Part shown: piece after piece, positions 63,913 to 64,000 of the stretch
How the letters are laid out: every line of letters begins with the position of its first letter
Numbering within the stretch: the stretch's first letter is position 1
Source: Pseudomonas helmanticensis
GTDB taxonomy: Bacteria; Pseudomonadota; Gammaproteobacteria; Pseudomonadales; Pseudomonadaceae
Direction of reading: 5' to 3'
DNA: 64,000 nucleotides
Assembly (NCBI RefSeq): GCF_900182985.1
Contig: NZ_FXUY01000001.1
Location: 124,001 to 188,000 of the forward strand
The notes under the pieces: generated by a model
What the model was told of the DNA's origin: nothing
What the model saw: only the letters and a program-made list of their open reading frames with translations
Database searches by the model: none
Translations under genes and position numbers: made by a program

Positions 63913-64000
63913 ATGAGCAAGCAGATTCTGATTCTCCCAGGTGACGGTATTGGTCCTGAAATCATGGCCGAAGCGGTCAAGGTGCTGGAGCTGGCCAACG
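63913..64000 (+). CDS. leuB: 3-isopropylmalate dehydrogenase, N-terminal part
   Basis: The frame starts ATG after GAGGAAAGC and continues past the right edge. The 29 visible residues, [20 protein letters not shown] and on, are the NAD-binding start of LeuB. It completes the leu cluster. Confidence 0.95.
   Translation, partial: MSKQILILPGDGIGPEIMAEAVKVLELAN

Overview
The window comes from a Pseudomonas chromosome, most likely the P. fluorescens group. Codon use is GC-rich. Core genes run in a typical Pseudomonas order (aromatic aminotransferase, uvrB, emrB/emrA-like pump, gltX, tRNA-Ala/Glu, TetR regulator, dusC, LysR regulator, leuC, leuD, methyltransferase, leuB). Several classes of paired REP elements characteristic of fluorescent pseudomonads are scattered between genes. 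Species-level placement is inference.

Positions 1-17.5 kb are the late half of a prophage of mosaic build. Head genes look lambda-like (major capsid gpE family, head-tail joining protein, minor tail protein Z). The contractile tail is P2-like: baseplate V, W, J and I; tail fibre and its chaperone; sheath FI; tube FII; assembly proteins E and a short overlapping GpE; tape measure T; then U, X and D. A GH19 endolysin and a nested Rz/Rz1 spanin pair follow. Small terminator-like hairpins sit directly before the ribosome binding sites of several late genes, and a 12-bp palindrome occurs in two of these gaps. To the right lie a Dam-type adenine methylase and an opposite-strand unknown gene, each with a LexA (SOS) box in front. 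The prophage appears to end at a tRNA-Ser 3'-end fragment near 17.45 kb. Integrase, repressor, terminase and holin are not visible in the window.

Positions 17.4-24.8 kb are an accessory island with several visibly AT-rich genes: a SEC-C zinc-motif protein, a TIR-domain protein, and a zinc-ribbon protein with a HEPN-type RNxxxH motif. It also holds three related ~72-residue helical proteins (one decayed), a compact three-gene cluster of unknown function, and a second tRNA-like attachment scar. The TIR and HEPN proteins are the best candidates for undescribed defence functions. A DUF6124-type gene at the right edge is preceded by what looks like a structured RNA leader.

Positions 24.8-44.5 kb hold a permease / ornithine cyclodeaminase-like / deacetylase cluster with a divergent Lrp regulator, a periplasmic PheC-like protein, azoreductase, LysR, RNase T2, and a small type VI secretion cargo cluster (PAAR protein, broken lipase, lipoprotein). 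They also hold a decayed LysR gene, a diguanylate cyclase, exonuclease III, arylamine N-acetyltransferase, a BrnT/BrnA toxin-antitoxin pair, a purine permease with a GntR-type operator, and tRNA-Asn.

Positions 44.5-64 kb are core chromosome: aminotransferase, uvrB, an EmrAB-like efflux pair, gltX, a duplicated tRNA-Ala/tRNA-Glu unit, a TetR regulator with a perfect operator and its hydrolase neighbour, a thioesterase, dusC, a large PAS-GGDEF-EAL protein, a LysR regulator and the leuCD-methyltransferase-leuB cluster, which runs off the right edge.
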